A DNA stretch of 20,310 nt from BOG-1112 sp964635325 (GCA_964635325.1 CAZWOL010000051.1:1-20310); one strand, 5' to 3'. Shown: positions 6,015-13,932, counted from the stretch's first letter. Numbers and translations: made by a program. The notes: generated from the sequence alone by a model not told the origin.

Positions 6015-7922
6015 CTAGCCAACCATGATCTCAGAGATGAGTTTGCTGAACTGTGCAGGATTCTGAATGACCGACCCCTCGTTAAGAAGAGCTTGGTTGT
6101 AAAGAATCTCGGCCCAAACTTTTTTACGCTCATCAGAAAGCGTCAGCATTTTTTCAAATACGGGATGGTCTGCATTGATTTCCAAAATGCGTTTCGCTTT
6201 TGGCATCGACTGTCCCATAGCTTCCATGAGGCGTTCCATATGCGCCGAAGGATCTTGTGATCCAGAAACCAAGACAGCGGGAGAATCCACCAAACGTGTA
6301 GAGAACTTGACATCTTTGATCGATTCTTTGAGCGTTTCCTTGATAAGGTCGGTGACGCTCTGGAAACGTTCTTGCTGATGCTTGATTTCATCTTCGTTTT
6401 TCTTAGCATCAACATCGCTACCGAGATCCAAATCTTCGGTTGTGATCGATTGCAGAGCTTTGCCATCGAACTCATGCATGCTGCTCATTACCCACTCATC
6501 CACTGGATCTGTGAGGAAGAGCACTTCAAAGCCATGCTTACGCAATTTTTCAAGGTAGGGGCTACCACTCAGCTGTGTGATCGATTCACCCGTGATGTAG
6601 TAGATTGCTTTTTGTTCGACCTTCATGCGTGAAACATAGTCTTTGAGGCTACTCAACTGATCGGACGTACTGGTATGGAAAAGAGCGAGTTCTTGCAGAG
6701 CTGTCTTGTTATCGTGATCTGAGGCAATGCCTTCTTTCAGAGTCGAACCAAATTTTTCCCACAATTTGGTGTACAGCTCTCGGTTAGATTCCAACATTGC
6801 TTTAAGGTGGCGCAGAACTTTGCTCACCAATGCTTTGCGAATTGCAAGAATTTTACGATCTTTTTGAATCAACTCACGAGAGACGTTGAGAGGAAGATCA
6901 TTGCTATCGACAACACCTTTGAGGAAGCGCAAGTAAGGTGGTAGCAATTCATCACAATGCGAAGTAATAAAGACGCGACGTACGTAGAGGTTCAGACCCC
7001 ATTTGACATTGCGTTGGTAGTAGTCATGCGGAACCGTACTCGGGAAATAAATCATTGCTGAGAACTCTTGGGTTCCTTCAGCTTTGTAATGCAACACATC
7101 GAGAGGATCCGTCCAATCCATCGCAACTTGCTTGTAGAATTCGTTGTACTCTTCTTTAGTCACTTCCTTAGCAGGACGCAACCACAGAGCTTTGCGACTG
7201 TTAAGAGTCTCATCCGTTACTGTTTCTTTCTTTTTGCCGACGATGACAGTTCCGTCTGCATCTTTTTCTTGCTCTTCACGAGTCACTTGCATCTTGATTG
7301 GAAATTCGATGAAGTCTGAGTATTTTTTAACGGTCGAGCGAAGTACCCACTCTTCCGTAAAATCTTGGAAGCTCTCATCGCTCTCATCTTTTTTCTTGAG
7401 AAACAATGTGATTGTGGTTCCGGTGCCTTCAGGTCGCTTAACGGCTTCGATGGTGTAAGAACCATCACCGTTAGATTCCCAGAGCACACCGTCTTGGGTA
7501 CCTGCACGTTGCGTATGAACCGTAACGCGATCTGCAACCATAAATGCAGAATAGAAACCCACACCGAACTGGCCAATCAGTTCGGGATTTTCTTTGAGTT
7601 TTTGGGCATTTTGTAGAAACTGTTTGGAACCAGAGTATGCGATGGTTCCGATATTTTGGACCAACTCGTCATGGCTCATACCAATACCATTATCGAGGAT
7701 GCTAAGGGTATTGGCTGTTTTATTAGGGATCAAACGTATGTGTTTTTCACCAGATGCGAGTTCAGGCTTTGTAACTTCCTCAAAACGCAGCTTGCTTAGA
7801 GCATCGCTTGCGTTAGAGAGCAACTCACGTAGAAAAACTTCCCTTTGTGAATAGAGGGAATGGATCATAATATCAAGGATTTGCTTAACTTCCGTCTGAA
7901 ACTGACGGGTCTCTTTTGCCAT
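6015..7922 (-). CDS. htpG: Molecular chaperone HtpG (Hsp90)
   Basis: Cytosolic ATP-dependent Hsp90 chaperone of 635 residues, the normal size. The N-terminal GHKL ATPase domain is complete: LRELLSNASDAL with catalytic Glu33, Asn37 and Asp40; LDNGIGM with Asp77; and GQFGVGFYSAFMVADRV as the ATP lid and glycine box. The middle domain carries the conserved LNVSRELIQKD...KALVSKVLRHL segment, where the Arg contacts ATP phosphate. The C-terminal dimerisation domain includes NADHPVFEKM. The start is well fixed by AGGAG 8-9 nt upstream of the ATG and the MAKETRQFQTEVKQIL N-terminus. It is transcribed alone, from a promoter at 7954-7981 to a terminator at 5952-6014. No CIRCE element or clear sigma32 box was seen, so heat regulation cannot be claimed. 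Confidence 0.98.
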   Translation of the reverse strand: MAKETRQFQTEVKQILDIMIHSLYSQREVFLRELLSNASDALSKLRFEEVTKPELASGEKHIRLIPNKTANTLSILDNGIGMSHDELVQNIGTIAYSGSKQFLQNAQKLKENPELIGQFGVGFYSAFMVADRVTVHTQRAGTQDGVLWESNGDGSYTIEAVKRPEGTGTTITLFLKKKDESDESFQDFTEEWVLRSTVKKYSDFIEFPIKMQVTREEQEKDADGTVIVGKKKETVTDETLNSRKALWLRPAKEVTKEEYNEFYKQVAMDWTDPLDVLHYKAEGTQEFSAMIYFPSTVPHDYYQRNVKWGLNLYVRRVFITSHCDELLPPYLRFLKGVVDSNDLPLNVSRELIQKDRKILAIRKALVSKVLRHLKAMLESNRELYTKLWEKFGSTLKEGIASDHDNKTALQELALFHTSTSDQLSSLKDYVSRMKVEQKAIYYITGESITQLSGSPYLEKLRKHGFEVLFLTDPVDEWVMSSMHEFDGKALQSITTEDLDLGSDVDAKKNEDEIKHQQERFQSVTDLIKETLKESIKDVKFSTRLVDSPAVLVSGSQDPSAHMERLMEAMGQSMPKAKRILEINADHPVFEKMLTLSDERKKVWAEILYNQALLNEGSVIQNPAQFSKLISEIMVG

Positions 7923-7953
7923 GGTCTTTGTCTCCTAAAAAAGCAATCTCTAG

Positions 7954-7981
7954 AATCTAAGTCGCAGCTGAATTTTGTAAA
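7954..7981 (-). promoter_or_regulatory. Likely promoter of htpG
   Basis: On the minus strand TTTACA (7976-7981) is followed after 16 bp by TAGATT (7954-7959). The ribosome binding site AGGAG and the htpG ATG lie about 30 bp further on. Confidence 0.45.
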
Positions 7982-8084
7982 GAGTGGTTCTAGCGTTTTT
8001 CGGCCGTTTTGTCATCTCCAACTGCAGAGAGAGCTCGCCGGGTGAGTTCGCTGCCGCATATCATTGGATATTTGCGAACAAGCG

Positions 8085-8113
8085 TTGACAGCTCCAGGCC
8101 TTAAAGAAAGAAT
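8085..8113 (+). promoter_or_regulatory. Likely promoter of the Tat-exported PLP enzyme gene
   Basis: A perfect -35 TTGACA (8085-8090) is followed after 17 bp by AAGAAT (8108-8113; AATAAT lies 3 bp further). Transcription would begin near 8120, which excludes the in-frame TTG at 8064 as a start and supports the ATG at 8166. Confidence 0.5.
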
Positions 8114-8165
8114 AATCTTTCCCTTTCAGACCCTTAGGTACCCCGTCCAGAAGGAACTCGCAACA

Positions 8166-9485
8166 ATGACGTATTCCAGACGTGATGTCCTCAAAGTATC
8201 GGCGGCAGCGATGAGCTTAGGCTTGGGTGCAAAATTATTTGGTCAGCGTGGGGAGGGAGAGAGCGAGCGCATAGCTCCAGCACCTCTGCAGGTCCCTAAA
8301 AATCTCACAGCAAGTGAACTGGCCCGTGATGAGAGTTTCTGGAAAACAGTTGCGAATCAATTTCAACTCGATCCAAGTTTTTGTAACCTTGAAAATGGTT
8401 ACTACGGAATTATGCCTGTACCTGTGCACCAGAATTATCTTGCGAATACCGAACGTCTCAACTCACTCAACTCTCAATACCTTCGCTACACTTTCAAAAA
8501 GGAATTGGAAAACATAACAATTCAACTTGCGGATGTACTCGGAGTTGGTGCCGATGAAGTTGCGATCACCCGTGGAGGCACCGAAGCACTGCAAAACCTG
8601 ATTTCTGGGTATAACAAATTACAACCTGGAGACCAGGTTCTCTATGCTGATTTGGACTACTACAGCTGCCACTTTGCCATCCAATGGTTACCGCAACGAC
8701 GTGGAGTGTCCATCATCAAGATCAACATTCCCGAACCTGCAGACAAGCAAAGCATATTGGATGTCTATGCAGAGGCTCTCGAAAAAAATCCTCGTATCAA
8801 ATTGATGCTTGTCACACACTTGAATAACAGAACCGGTCTGGTACTACCAGTTGCCGAACTTGTCGACCTCGCTCGACAGCATGGAGTGGACACGATCGCA
8901 GATGTTGCACATTCCTTTGGGCATTTGGATTTTAAGCTTCCCGACCTCAAAGCAGATTTTATCGGAGTCTCTCTGCACAAGTGGATACACGCCCCCTTAG
9001 GATTAGGATGCATCTACATTCGCAAAAACCGAATAACAGACATCGATCCAGCATTTGGAGACGATCTTTACGGAGCTAATGATGTACGTGCACGTGTGCA
9101 TTCAGGAACAAAGAACGTTGCCCCTGTAATGACTCTACCCACAGCTTTGCAGTTTCACAATCAGTTAGGCGCACAAAACAAGCAGGAACGCTTACGCTAC
9201 CTCCGCAACCACTGGGTCTCACGTGTGAGTGCAAATGATCGCATCGAAATACTCACTCCTAACGAACCATCAATGCATGGAGCGATCACATCTTTTCGCA
9301 TCAAAGGTCGAACAACGACAAAAGAAAATGAACAGATTGCGCAACACCTACTCGAGAAGCATCGCATTTTAACAGTTCCACGCAATGGCGTTCACAAAGG
9401 CGACTGCATACGTGTGACGCCAGCTCTGTTTACGACTGTGGATGAGGTCGAAAGATTAGCTGTGGCTCTGATGGATTTGCGGTGA
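8166..9485 (+). CDS. Tat-exported class V aminotransferase-fold PLP enzyme, isopenicillin-N-epimerase-like
   Basis: PLP-dependent enzyme of the class V aminotransferase/cysteine desulfurase fold, 439 residues from the ATG at 8166. An upstream in-frame TTG at 8064 is rejected because the promoter overlaps it and AAGGA precedes the ATG. The N-terminus reads TYSRRDVLKVSAAAMSLGLG, a twin-arginine signal (S-R-R-x-V-L-K) that predicts folded export to the periplasm with cofactor bound. Catalytic features are intact: DVAHSFG with Asp246 (pyridine nitrogen) and His249, and SLHKWIHAPLG with Lys272 forming the Schiff base. The sequence TRGGTEALQNLISG binds phosphate. The overall pattern is closest to CefD-like epimerases and related lyases. 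Substrate is unknown; epimerisation, desulfuration or transamination are possible. It is convergent with the kinase gene 124 bp away, so a shared pathway is only a possibility. Confidence 0.85.
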   Translation: MTYSRRDVLKVSAAAMSLGLGAKLFGQRGEGESERIAPAPLQVPKNLTASELARDESFWKTVANQFQLDPSFCNLENGYYGIMPVPVHQNYLANTERLNSLNSQYLRYTFKKELENITIQLADVLGVGADEVAITRGGTEALQNLISGYNKLQPGDQVLYADLDYYSCHFAIQWLPQRRGVSIIKINIPEPADKQSILDVYAEALEKNPRIKLMLVTHLNNRTGLVLPVAELVDLARQHGVDTIADVAHSFGHLDFKLPDLKADFIGVSLHKWIHAPLGLGCIYIRKNRITDIDPAFGDDLYGANDVRARVHSGTKNVAPVMTLPTALQFHNQLGAQNKQERLRYLRNHWVSRVSANDRIEILTPNEPSMHGAITSFRIKGRTTTKENEQIAQHLLEKHRILTVPRNGVHKGDCIRVTPALFTTVDEVERLAVALMDLR

Positions 9486-9608
9486 TGTGATTGTTCCCTG
9501 TTTCTCTAGCGACGTAATAAATGCATTGAGATAAAATCGAGACCGAATGCAATAGCAATTGGGAACATAATGATTCCGATCTGATCTCATGTGCTTTTTC
9601 CTTAGCTA

Positions 9609-10529
9609 TCAACGACCACCTGCGATGAGTCGGTAGTTTCCTAAAATCGCTTTGTCTCCAACCAAGGGTACAAGAGAGTTCTTGAGTCGCTCGACATCAA
9701 CATGACGGTGGTCATACATCACTCCAAGTACTGTACCTGTATGTGCACAGTTCACTCCCACAGCTCCTGCGTCGAGAGAAAGACGAATCACGTCCTCTAA
9801 ACACTCTTTGTACAACACACCTTGATTGATGCGAGCACTCTCAGTCGCTGCTAAACCGATAAGTCGCGCATCGCTATGCAAGAAGCCAGTTTGCATACAC
9901 TTCACAGCGTTTCTAAGACGGCCTCTTTGCGCATGCGCCACCGCACGAGCGTGCACACGATCAAAACCCATTGTCGAGACTTCACCTCCGGTATCGATGA
10001 GTAGAAAAGAGAGCGGAGGTGGCTCTCCAAAGAATTCGAATACAGTTCCTTGCAAATGATTGGTCATGACAATTCCAGGCAAGTGCACGGCATCTGTGGA
10101 CCTATCAATTTTCAAAAGCATATCTGTAATCACTTGCAGGGGGATATTCACCTGCAACGCATCTGCAGTAGCGAGTATCGCAGCTGCAATCTCCGACGTG
10201 CTGGAGGCAAGCCCCTTACCTCGGGGCAAACGAGAGTGCACAGTCACCTTCGCTCCTGCTGCAGAGCCAAGACGAGCCAGTGTATCACTAACAGCTGTTT
10301 TTATTTTGGGAGATTTTAGCAAGGACTCGACCTCAACCTCACCACTCTGATTAAGCTCTACACAAACTTCAGCATACAAAGCGATCGGACTATTGATCAG
10401 AAAATCGTGTCCATCCAGATATCCTTGCATAAGTTCACCACACGTTGCAGGAACTCGCGCATAGGATTGAGGTGCTAAAGAATGCGCAAGATGCGTATCG
10501 TAAACGGATAGTTTGCATTGCGTTAGCAT
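9609..10529 (-). CDS. GHMP-superfamily kinase, PduX-like L-threonine (or serine) kinase
   Basis: Small-molecule kinase of 306 residues, typical for the family. The N-terminus ARVPATCGELMQGYLDGHDFLINSPI carries CGELMQG at residues 30-36, the signature of PduX-type L-threonine kinases. PRGKGLASSTSE at 102-113 is the GHMP ATP-binding motif. The segments LLIDTGGEVSTMGFDR and AGAVGVNCAHTGTVLGVMY match later family motifs. PduX makes O-phospho-L-threonine for the cobalamin aminopropanol arm. No cobalamin gene is nearby here, while a cysteine-synthase-like PLP enzyme that could use a phospho-amino acid is. I therefore favour a role in non-proteinogenic amino acid synthesis, which is inference. AAGGA lies 8 nt before the ATG. 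It follows the transporter gene after 127 bp of spacer that holds palindromic repeats, so it may be the last gene of the operon or a separately transcribed unit. Confidence 0.85.
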   Translation of the reverse strand: MLTQCKLSVYDTHLAHSLAPQSYARVPATCGELMQGYLDGHDFLINSPIALYAEVCVELNQSGEVEVESLLKSPKIKTAVSDTLARLGSAAGAKVTVHSRLPRGKGLASSTSEIAAAILATADALQVNIPLQVITDMLLKIDRSTDAVHLPGIVMTNHLQGTVFEFFGEPPPLSFLLIDTGGEVSTMGFDRVHARAVAHAQRGRLRNAVKCMQTGFLHSDARLIGLAATESARINQGVLYKECLEDVIRLSLDAGAVGVNCAHTGTVLGVMYDHRHVDVERLKNSLVPLVGDKAILGNYRLIAGGR

Positions 10530-10557
10530 AAGTAGATTCCTTCATTCTAGTTATAAG

Positions 10558-10703
10558 ACCCTGTCACCGAAACCCCCATGCTCAGGGCAAAGGGGGTCAT
10601 CTGTATTGAGTGCCTTAAAAAGATCCGACAAAAATCTTCGATGCAAGACCACCTGGCTAAGCAGGCGATCCCTCGACTTCACTACGTTCTGCTCGGGATG
10701 ACG
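10558..10703. repeat. Two GC-rich palindromic (REP-like) repeats, one supplying the transporter's last codons
   Basis: Unit one, 10558-10600, has an ACCCCC...GGGGGT core around CATGCTCAGGGCAAA. Unit two, 10667-10703, is GATCCCTCGACTTC...GCTCGGGATGACG, with ATCCC/GGGAT ends. The second looks like the short palindromes scattered in many bacterial genomes, which translate as SRAERSEVEGSP when read through. It does exactly that here, as the C-terminus of the transporter. Copy number in the genome cannot be seen from this window. Confidence 0.6.
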
Positions 10704-12036
10704 AGCTTCGGAAAAAATTCGACGGCAGCCCACGTGCGAGCCAAAATGTTTCAACAAGTAGAGCCGTCAGCATCGCAAACGATGCGGCAGTGGCTCCTGC
10801 AAATCCAAAGTAAATAGCTCCTGCAGTAACCGAGAGTAAAAAAGTTGTCCCAAGCCAAGTCGCTACATTCACTCGACCTGTTCGACCTTCGCTGATCAAA
10901 AATCCTTGGATTGCATTCTGCAAAGCAACCAGCAGAGGTACAGCAGAGCACAGAAAGAGTACGGGCAAAACACCGGTCAGTAAGTCTGGATCATTACCAA
11001 TAAAAGATTGAGTCAGTCTGTAGCCTACAGTTGTGTTTGCCATCAAAACTAAGATCGCAAAGAACAAAAGGCCGACCGTACCTGCAAAAAAGAGCAGAAA
11101 CGGATCGCTCATCTCTCCACGATTGCGAATCACGACTTGCTGTACCATCCGTGTTGCATTCGCAATTACGAGCACCAGCCCCCATGCAGCAGGCCATGCT
11201 GCCAAAGCAACTGCAGCATCGACAGAGCGAGCAACGATACCGAGCAAGAGCGCACGCCCACCCCATACAACAACCATAGAATTTGCGAGTGGCCAATAGA
11301 ACGACCAAATCCCTTGTAAAGTTGTTGGCAAAAGTTTTGCTTTTGGAGTGAGTTCTGTACTCACCACTGGCGTCACTCTTCCGTAACGTCGATAATAGGC
11401 AAGTGACACCGTTGCAGATTCTACGAGAACTCCCCCCATTAGAGTTGCTCCTGCAAGCAAAGCACCCGAAAACTCTAGATTGTAGCCTGTAAACAGCATA
11501 AGAATCACAAAAGCGAGACGCACCAAACTTGCGTTCTTAACGACTTGGACATTTCCACGATGAATAAGCAAGCCCTGGTAGTAGCGACGCCATGCGATTG
11601 CACCAGGCCACAGAATGAGCAAGCTTAGGATTTCACGAGAGTGAAATGCGATCGCTGCTTCGGTTGCAAAGAAGTAACGGTTCATCACTGCAAAAACACC
11701 AGGAAACGACAGAACCGTCAGCAGCCCGACAAGGGTGAGAGCTGCAATGACCATTAACTTCCACAAACCTTCGCGTGACTCTTGGTTAGCAGCTAAAGAA
11801 TTTGAGGCATGCAGCATCATGATGACTGGGCTTTCGAAAAATACTGCGATCGCCTTTGCAATACCAACGGCAGCAAGGTTCATGCGTGCATTCGGCATTT
11901 GTGCAAGCGTGAAGACAATCAGAGGATCACCAAGAGCCATCGTGACGTCACTCAGAGAGAGTGGCAGGTATTGGCCCCACAGTGAGCTCAGTTTTTGCAT
12001 TGTCGTCGGTGCCGCTTGGTCTGCAATCTGATTCAT
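10657..12036 (-). CDS. MATE/ANKH-like multidrug or metabolite exporter
   Basis: Integral membrane protein of 459 residues with about twelve hydrophobic helices in two related halves, the plan of the MATE/MOP flippase superfamily. The first helix region (LPLSLSDVTMALGDPLIVFTLA) and the following FFESPVIMMLHASNSLA resemble the ANKH-like branch more than drug-efflux NorM. It probably exports a small molecule from the cytosol, with substrate unknown. Its ATG overlaps the stop of the upstream PLP enzyme gene as ATGA, indicating translational coupling and a joint function, most simply export of that pathway's product. The last 15 or so residues (RAERSEVEGSPA) come from a palindromic repeat inserted at the 3' end, so the original C-terminus was probably close to the FFRSS segment. 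Confidence 0.75.
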   Translation of the reverse strand: MNQIADQAAPTTMQKLSSLWGQYLPLSLSDVTMALGDPLIVFTLAQMPNARMNLAAVGIAKAIAVFFESPVIMMLHASNSLAANQESREGLWKLMVIAALTLVGLLTVLSFPGVFAVMNRYFFATEAAIAFHSREILSLLILWPGAIAWRRYYQGLLIHRGNVQVVKNASLVRLAFVILMLFTGYNLEFSGALLAGATLMGGVLVESATVSLAYYRRYGRVTPVVSTELTPKAKLLPTTLQGIWSFYWPLANSMVVVWGGRALLLGIVARSVDAAVALAAWPAAWGLVLVIANATRMVQQVVIRNRGEMSDPFLLFFAGTVGLLFFAILVLMANTTVGYRLTQSFIGNDPDLLTGVLPVLFLCSAVPLLVALQNAIQGFLISEGRTGRVNVATWLGTTFLLSVTAGAIYFGFAGATAASFAMLTALLVETFWLARGLPSNFFRSSSSRAERSEVEGSPA

Positions 12037-13166
12037 ACGCTCTCCACTCCACGTACAGGTCTGCTTCCAACACTTTTGAGTTGTGCTATCGCTTGTTCAA
12101 ATTCAAGATCTGAATAAATTTTCAAACCCACTTTCTCAATCCACTCATCGTTGTACACTGTCTCAAGATAACGATCACCACGATCGGGGTTGATCATGAC
12201 TATACGTTCCCGCTTACGCAAAGTACGTGCATACGCAAGTCCACCTGCAACGATCGCTCCTGTCGAAGCCCCAAGAAGTACACCCTCTTTACGAGCAAGC
12301 AGACGACAAATGGAAAAAGCAAGTGCATCATCAACTGAATATGCAAAATCAACAAAGCGAGGTTCAAAGTTGGGCGGAACAAACGACAGTCCAAGTCCGG
12401 TCATTTTGTATGGATGAGCAGGTGTGCCAAAAATCACGGATCCTGCGACATCAACACCAATGATTTTGACTTTGGGAAAGTGTGCCTTAAAAAAGCGATG
12501 TATGCCCGCAAGTTGTCCAGCAGTACTGACTCCAACTACGATCGCATCAGGCGCACCATCAAACGCTGCAATAATCTCACGAGCTGTATACTCTGCGTGT
12601 GCATCTGGGTTTTGCGGGTTGCGATGCTGGCACGGATACCATGCACCAGGTATTTCTTTGGCAAGAGAAGCAGCTTTGTTCATGCGTGCCACTTGCATCG
12701 ATCCGTTCGCATCGGCTTCAGTGAGTGGAACATCGACAAGCTCAGCACCGTGCGCTTTGAGTATGCGACGCATCGGAGATGACGTCTTCGCATCAACAAC
12801 GATCATCACGCGATAGCCTCGAGCAGCACCCACCATCGCAAGTCCTATACCAAAATTACCAGAGCTTGACTCGATGATCGTTCCCCCCTCTTTGAGAAGT
12901 CCACGCTCCTCAGCATCACGGATCAGATACGCTGCATTCTTTTCCTTGATGCTACCTCCGGGATTGCATGCTTCGAGTTTGAGGTAGAGATCATGTCGCT
13001 GACACTCTGAGCTAATACGGTTCAGACGCAGTATGGGTACAAAGCCTAATGCTTCGGAAAGTTCGTTCGCAAGTTTGGGACGCTGAATAGACAGTTCATC
13101 ACGGTCGTTGAGAACTGTCGCATTTGCACCTAAGGTACTATTCATAACATCGTAGATCACCTGCAT
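12033..13166 (-). CDS. Cysteine-synthase-like PLP enzyme (SbnA/DabA-type beta-replacement enzyme)
   Basis: Fold-type II PLP enzyme, 377 residues from the ATG at 13166. This start is chosen because GGAGG lies 5 nt upstream; a longer in-frame form from 13208 has no good site. YLKLEACNPGGSIKEKNA carries the Schiff-base Lys at about residue 74. ESSSGNFGIGLA (about 99-110) is the substrate-binding loop, GVSTAGQLAG the phosphate-binding loop, and GASTGA a later conserved turn. The KEK in place of the KDR of true cysteine synthases, and the SSSGNFG loop, fit the SbnA-like group, which condenses a phospho-amino acid with an amine donor (SbnA itself: O-phosphoserine plus glutamate). A PduX-like kinase two genes downstream could supply the phospho-amino acid. 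The stop overlaps the transporter start (ATGA). Substrate assignment is inference; plain cysteine or cystathionine synthesis is the alternative. Confidence 0.8.
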   Translation of the reverse strand: MQVIYDVMNSTLGANATVLNDRDELSIQRPKLANELSEALGFVPILRLNRISSECQRHDLYLKLEACNPGGSIKEKNAAYLIRDAEERGLLKEGGTIIESSSGNFGIGLAMVGAARGYRVMIVVDAKTSSPMRRILKAHGAELVDVPLTEADANGSMQVARMNKAASLAKEIPGAWYPCQHRNPQNPDAHAEYTAREIIAAFDGAPDAIVVGVSTAGQLAGIHRFFKAHFPKVKIIGVDVAGSVIFGTPAHPYKMTGLGLSFVPPNFEPRFVDFAYSVDDALAFSICRLLARKEGVLLGASTGAIVAGGLAYARTLRKRERIVMINPDRGDRYLETVYNDEWIEKVGLKIYSDLEFEQAIAQLKSVGSRPVRGVESV

Positions 13167-13253
13167 ACACTCCTCCATCGGACTGCATGCGAAGACACAA
13201 AGACGCATGCCTAGCCCGCTAATAATGTTTTAATTGAATTGGAAAAAATGCAG

Positions 13254-13279
13254 AACCCTAAGCATGCCGAGGGGGGTCT
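13254..13279. repeat. Short GC-rich palindromic sequence at the 3' end of the His-rich gene
   Basis: The sequence AACCCTAAGCATGCCGAGGG continues into GGGTCT, with ACCC/GGGT ends around GCATGC. It resembles the unit at 10558-10600 and supplies the last codons (DPPRHA) of the His-rich gene. On the minus strand a T6 run follows 10 nt later, so weak terminator action before the PLP gene is conceivable. Confidence 0.35.
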
Positions 13280-13728
13280 AGTTTGACTTGGGGAAAGCCA
13301 TCTTCGAAACGAATACTCGTCATATCTGCGACTTGCCAACACGAGATACTAAGCACTGTATCGACAACTGTGCTAGTAAGTATGTGAGGGCAGCAGTTGT
13401 TCGTGCATTCGAGATGACAGTGTTTGTCAGGATGAGGACAGTGCGAATGGTGTGGACCGTCATTTTCATCATCACTTTCGACGGATGATGCATCTTCTTC
13501 ATCGTCATCGAATTCATGATAAGCTAGCGACGGTTGACAATGCTGATGAGTATTTAGAGCAACGGTATGGACCGTATCAGAAATAGCGAGATGGTACTGC
13601 AAACCTGTAGCATCATGATTATGTAACGGAGCATTTGCGAAGCCTCGGATAGCACTGAGATAGCAGAGGAGCGCAAACCAAAAGCGACTCCCTCTTCCAT
13701 ATCGCATCCATTGAAAGGACTTCAACAA
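13258..13728 (-). CDS. Small secreted His/Cys/Asp-rich protein, predicted metal-binding
   Basis: Protein of 156 residues with 15 His and 8 Cys. The N-terminus (RGSR, then FWFALLCYLSAI, then small residues GFANA) is a signal peptide, so the mature protein should be periplasmic. The mature part has LHNHD and HQHCQ motifs and an acidic run (EFDDDEEDASS...ESDDENDG). Its densest segment is HHSHCPHPDKHCHLECTNNC, continuing CPH. This composition indicates binding of soft or borderline metals such as copper or zinc, similar in style to small CopL/DUF2946-like periplasmic proteins. I cannot confirm family membership. A TTG start at 13728 is taken because GGAG lies 7 nt upstream; an ATG at 13707 is possible but lacks a good site. 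The PLP gene starts 91 bp after its stop on the same strand, suggesting cotranscription. The upstream dyad and long-spacer promoter at 13780-13809 hint at metal-responsive control. Confidence 0.7.
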   Translation of the reverse strand: MLKSFQWMRYGRGSRFWFALLCYLSAIRGFANAPLHNHDATGLQYHLAISDTVHTVALNTHQHCQPSLAYHEFDDDEEDASSVESDDENDGPHHSHCPHPDKHCHLECTNNCCPHILTSTVVDTVLSISCWQVADMTSIRFEDGFPQVKLDPPRHA

Positions 13729-13779
13729 GATCGCGCTCCAGTCACAAAAACGAAATAAAACTAAGACTTTCTATTCACT

Positions 13780-13809
13780 AACTTAGATCCTAACAGAAGT
13801 CCAAGTCAA
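13780..13809 (-). promoter_or_regulatory. Candidate promoter with dyad in a long spacer, upstream of the His-rich gene
   Basis: On the minus strand TTGACT (13804-13809) and TAAGTT (13780-13785) are 18 bp apart. Arms ACTTGGA and TCTAAGT (6 of 7 complementary) lie at the two edges of the spacer. A dyad between promoter elements with a longer-than-optimal spacer is how MerR-type metal regulators act, but the 12-nt centre is longer than usual for that family. No regulator gene is in view. Confidence 0.25.
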
Positions 13810-13903
13810 GAGACTTCATCGGACCATTCGTCAATCTTAAATATTTAATTTGGTTAATACAGCATGAAGATTAGCTTTTATGGGTTTACCAAAGATGAGA
13901 TGG

Positions 13904-13932
13904 CAAAAAAGCAAAGTTCTTATCTAACTTGG
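13904..13932 (-). terminator. Weak intrinsic terminator overlapping the NFACT gene stop
   Basis: On the minus strand AAGTT (13926-13930) pairs with AACTT, with the TAG stop codon lying in the stem and loop. This is followed by TGC and TTTTTT at 13905-13910. The stem is only about 5 bp, so strength is doubtful. Confidence 0.35.

Noticed and set aside
8064..8165. Longer start of the PLP enzyme at a TTG
   Set aside because: A -35/-10 promoter pair lies inside this extension, and the Tat signal starts at the ATG at 8166, which has its own ribosome binding site.
9490..9573. Terminator between the PLP enzyme gene and the kinase gene (TGTTCCC...GGGAACA with inner TGCATT...AATGCA)
   Set aside because: The arms are short, the loops long and there is no T-run on either side.
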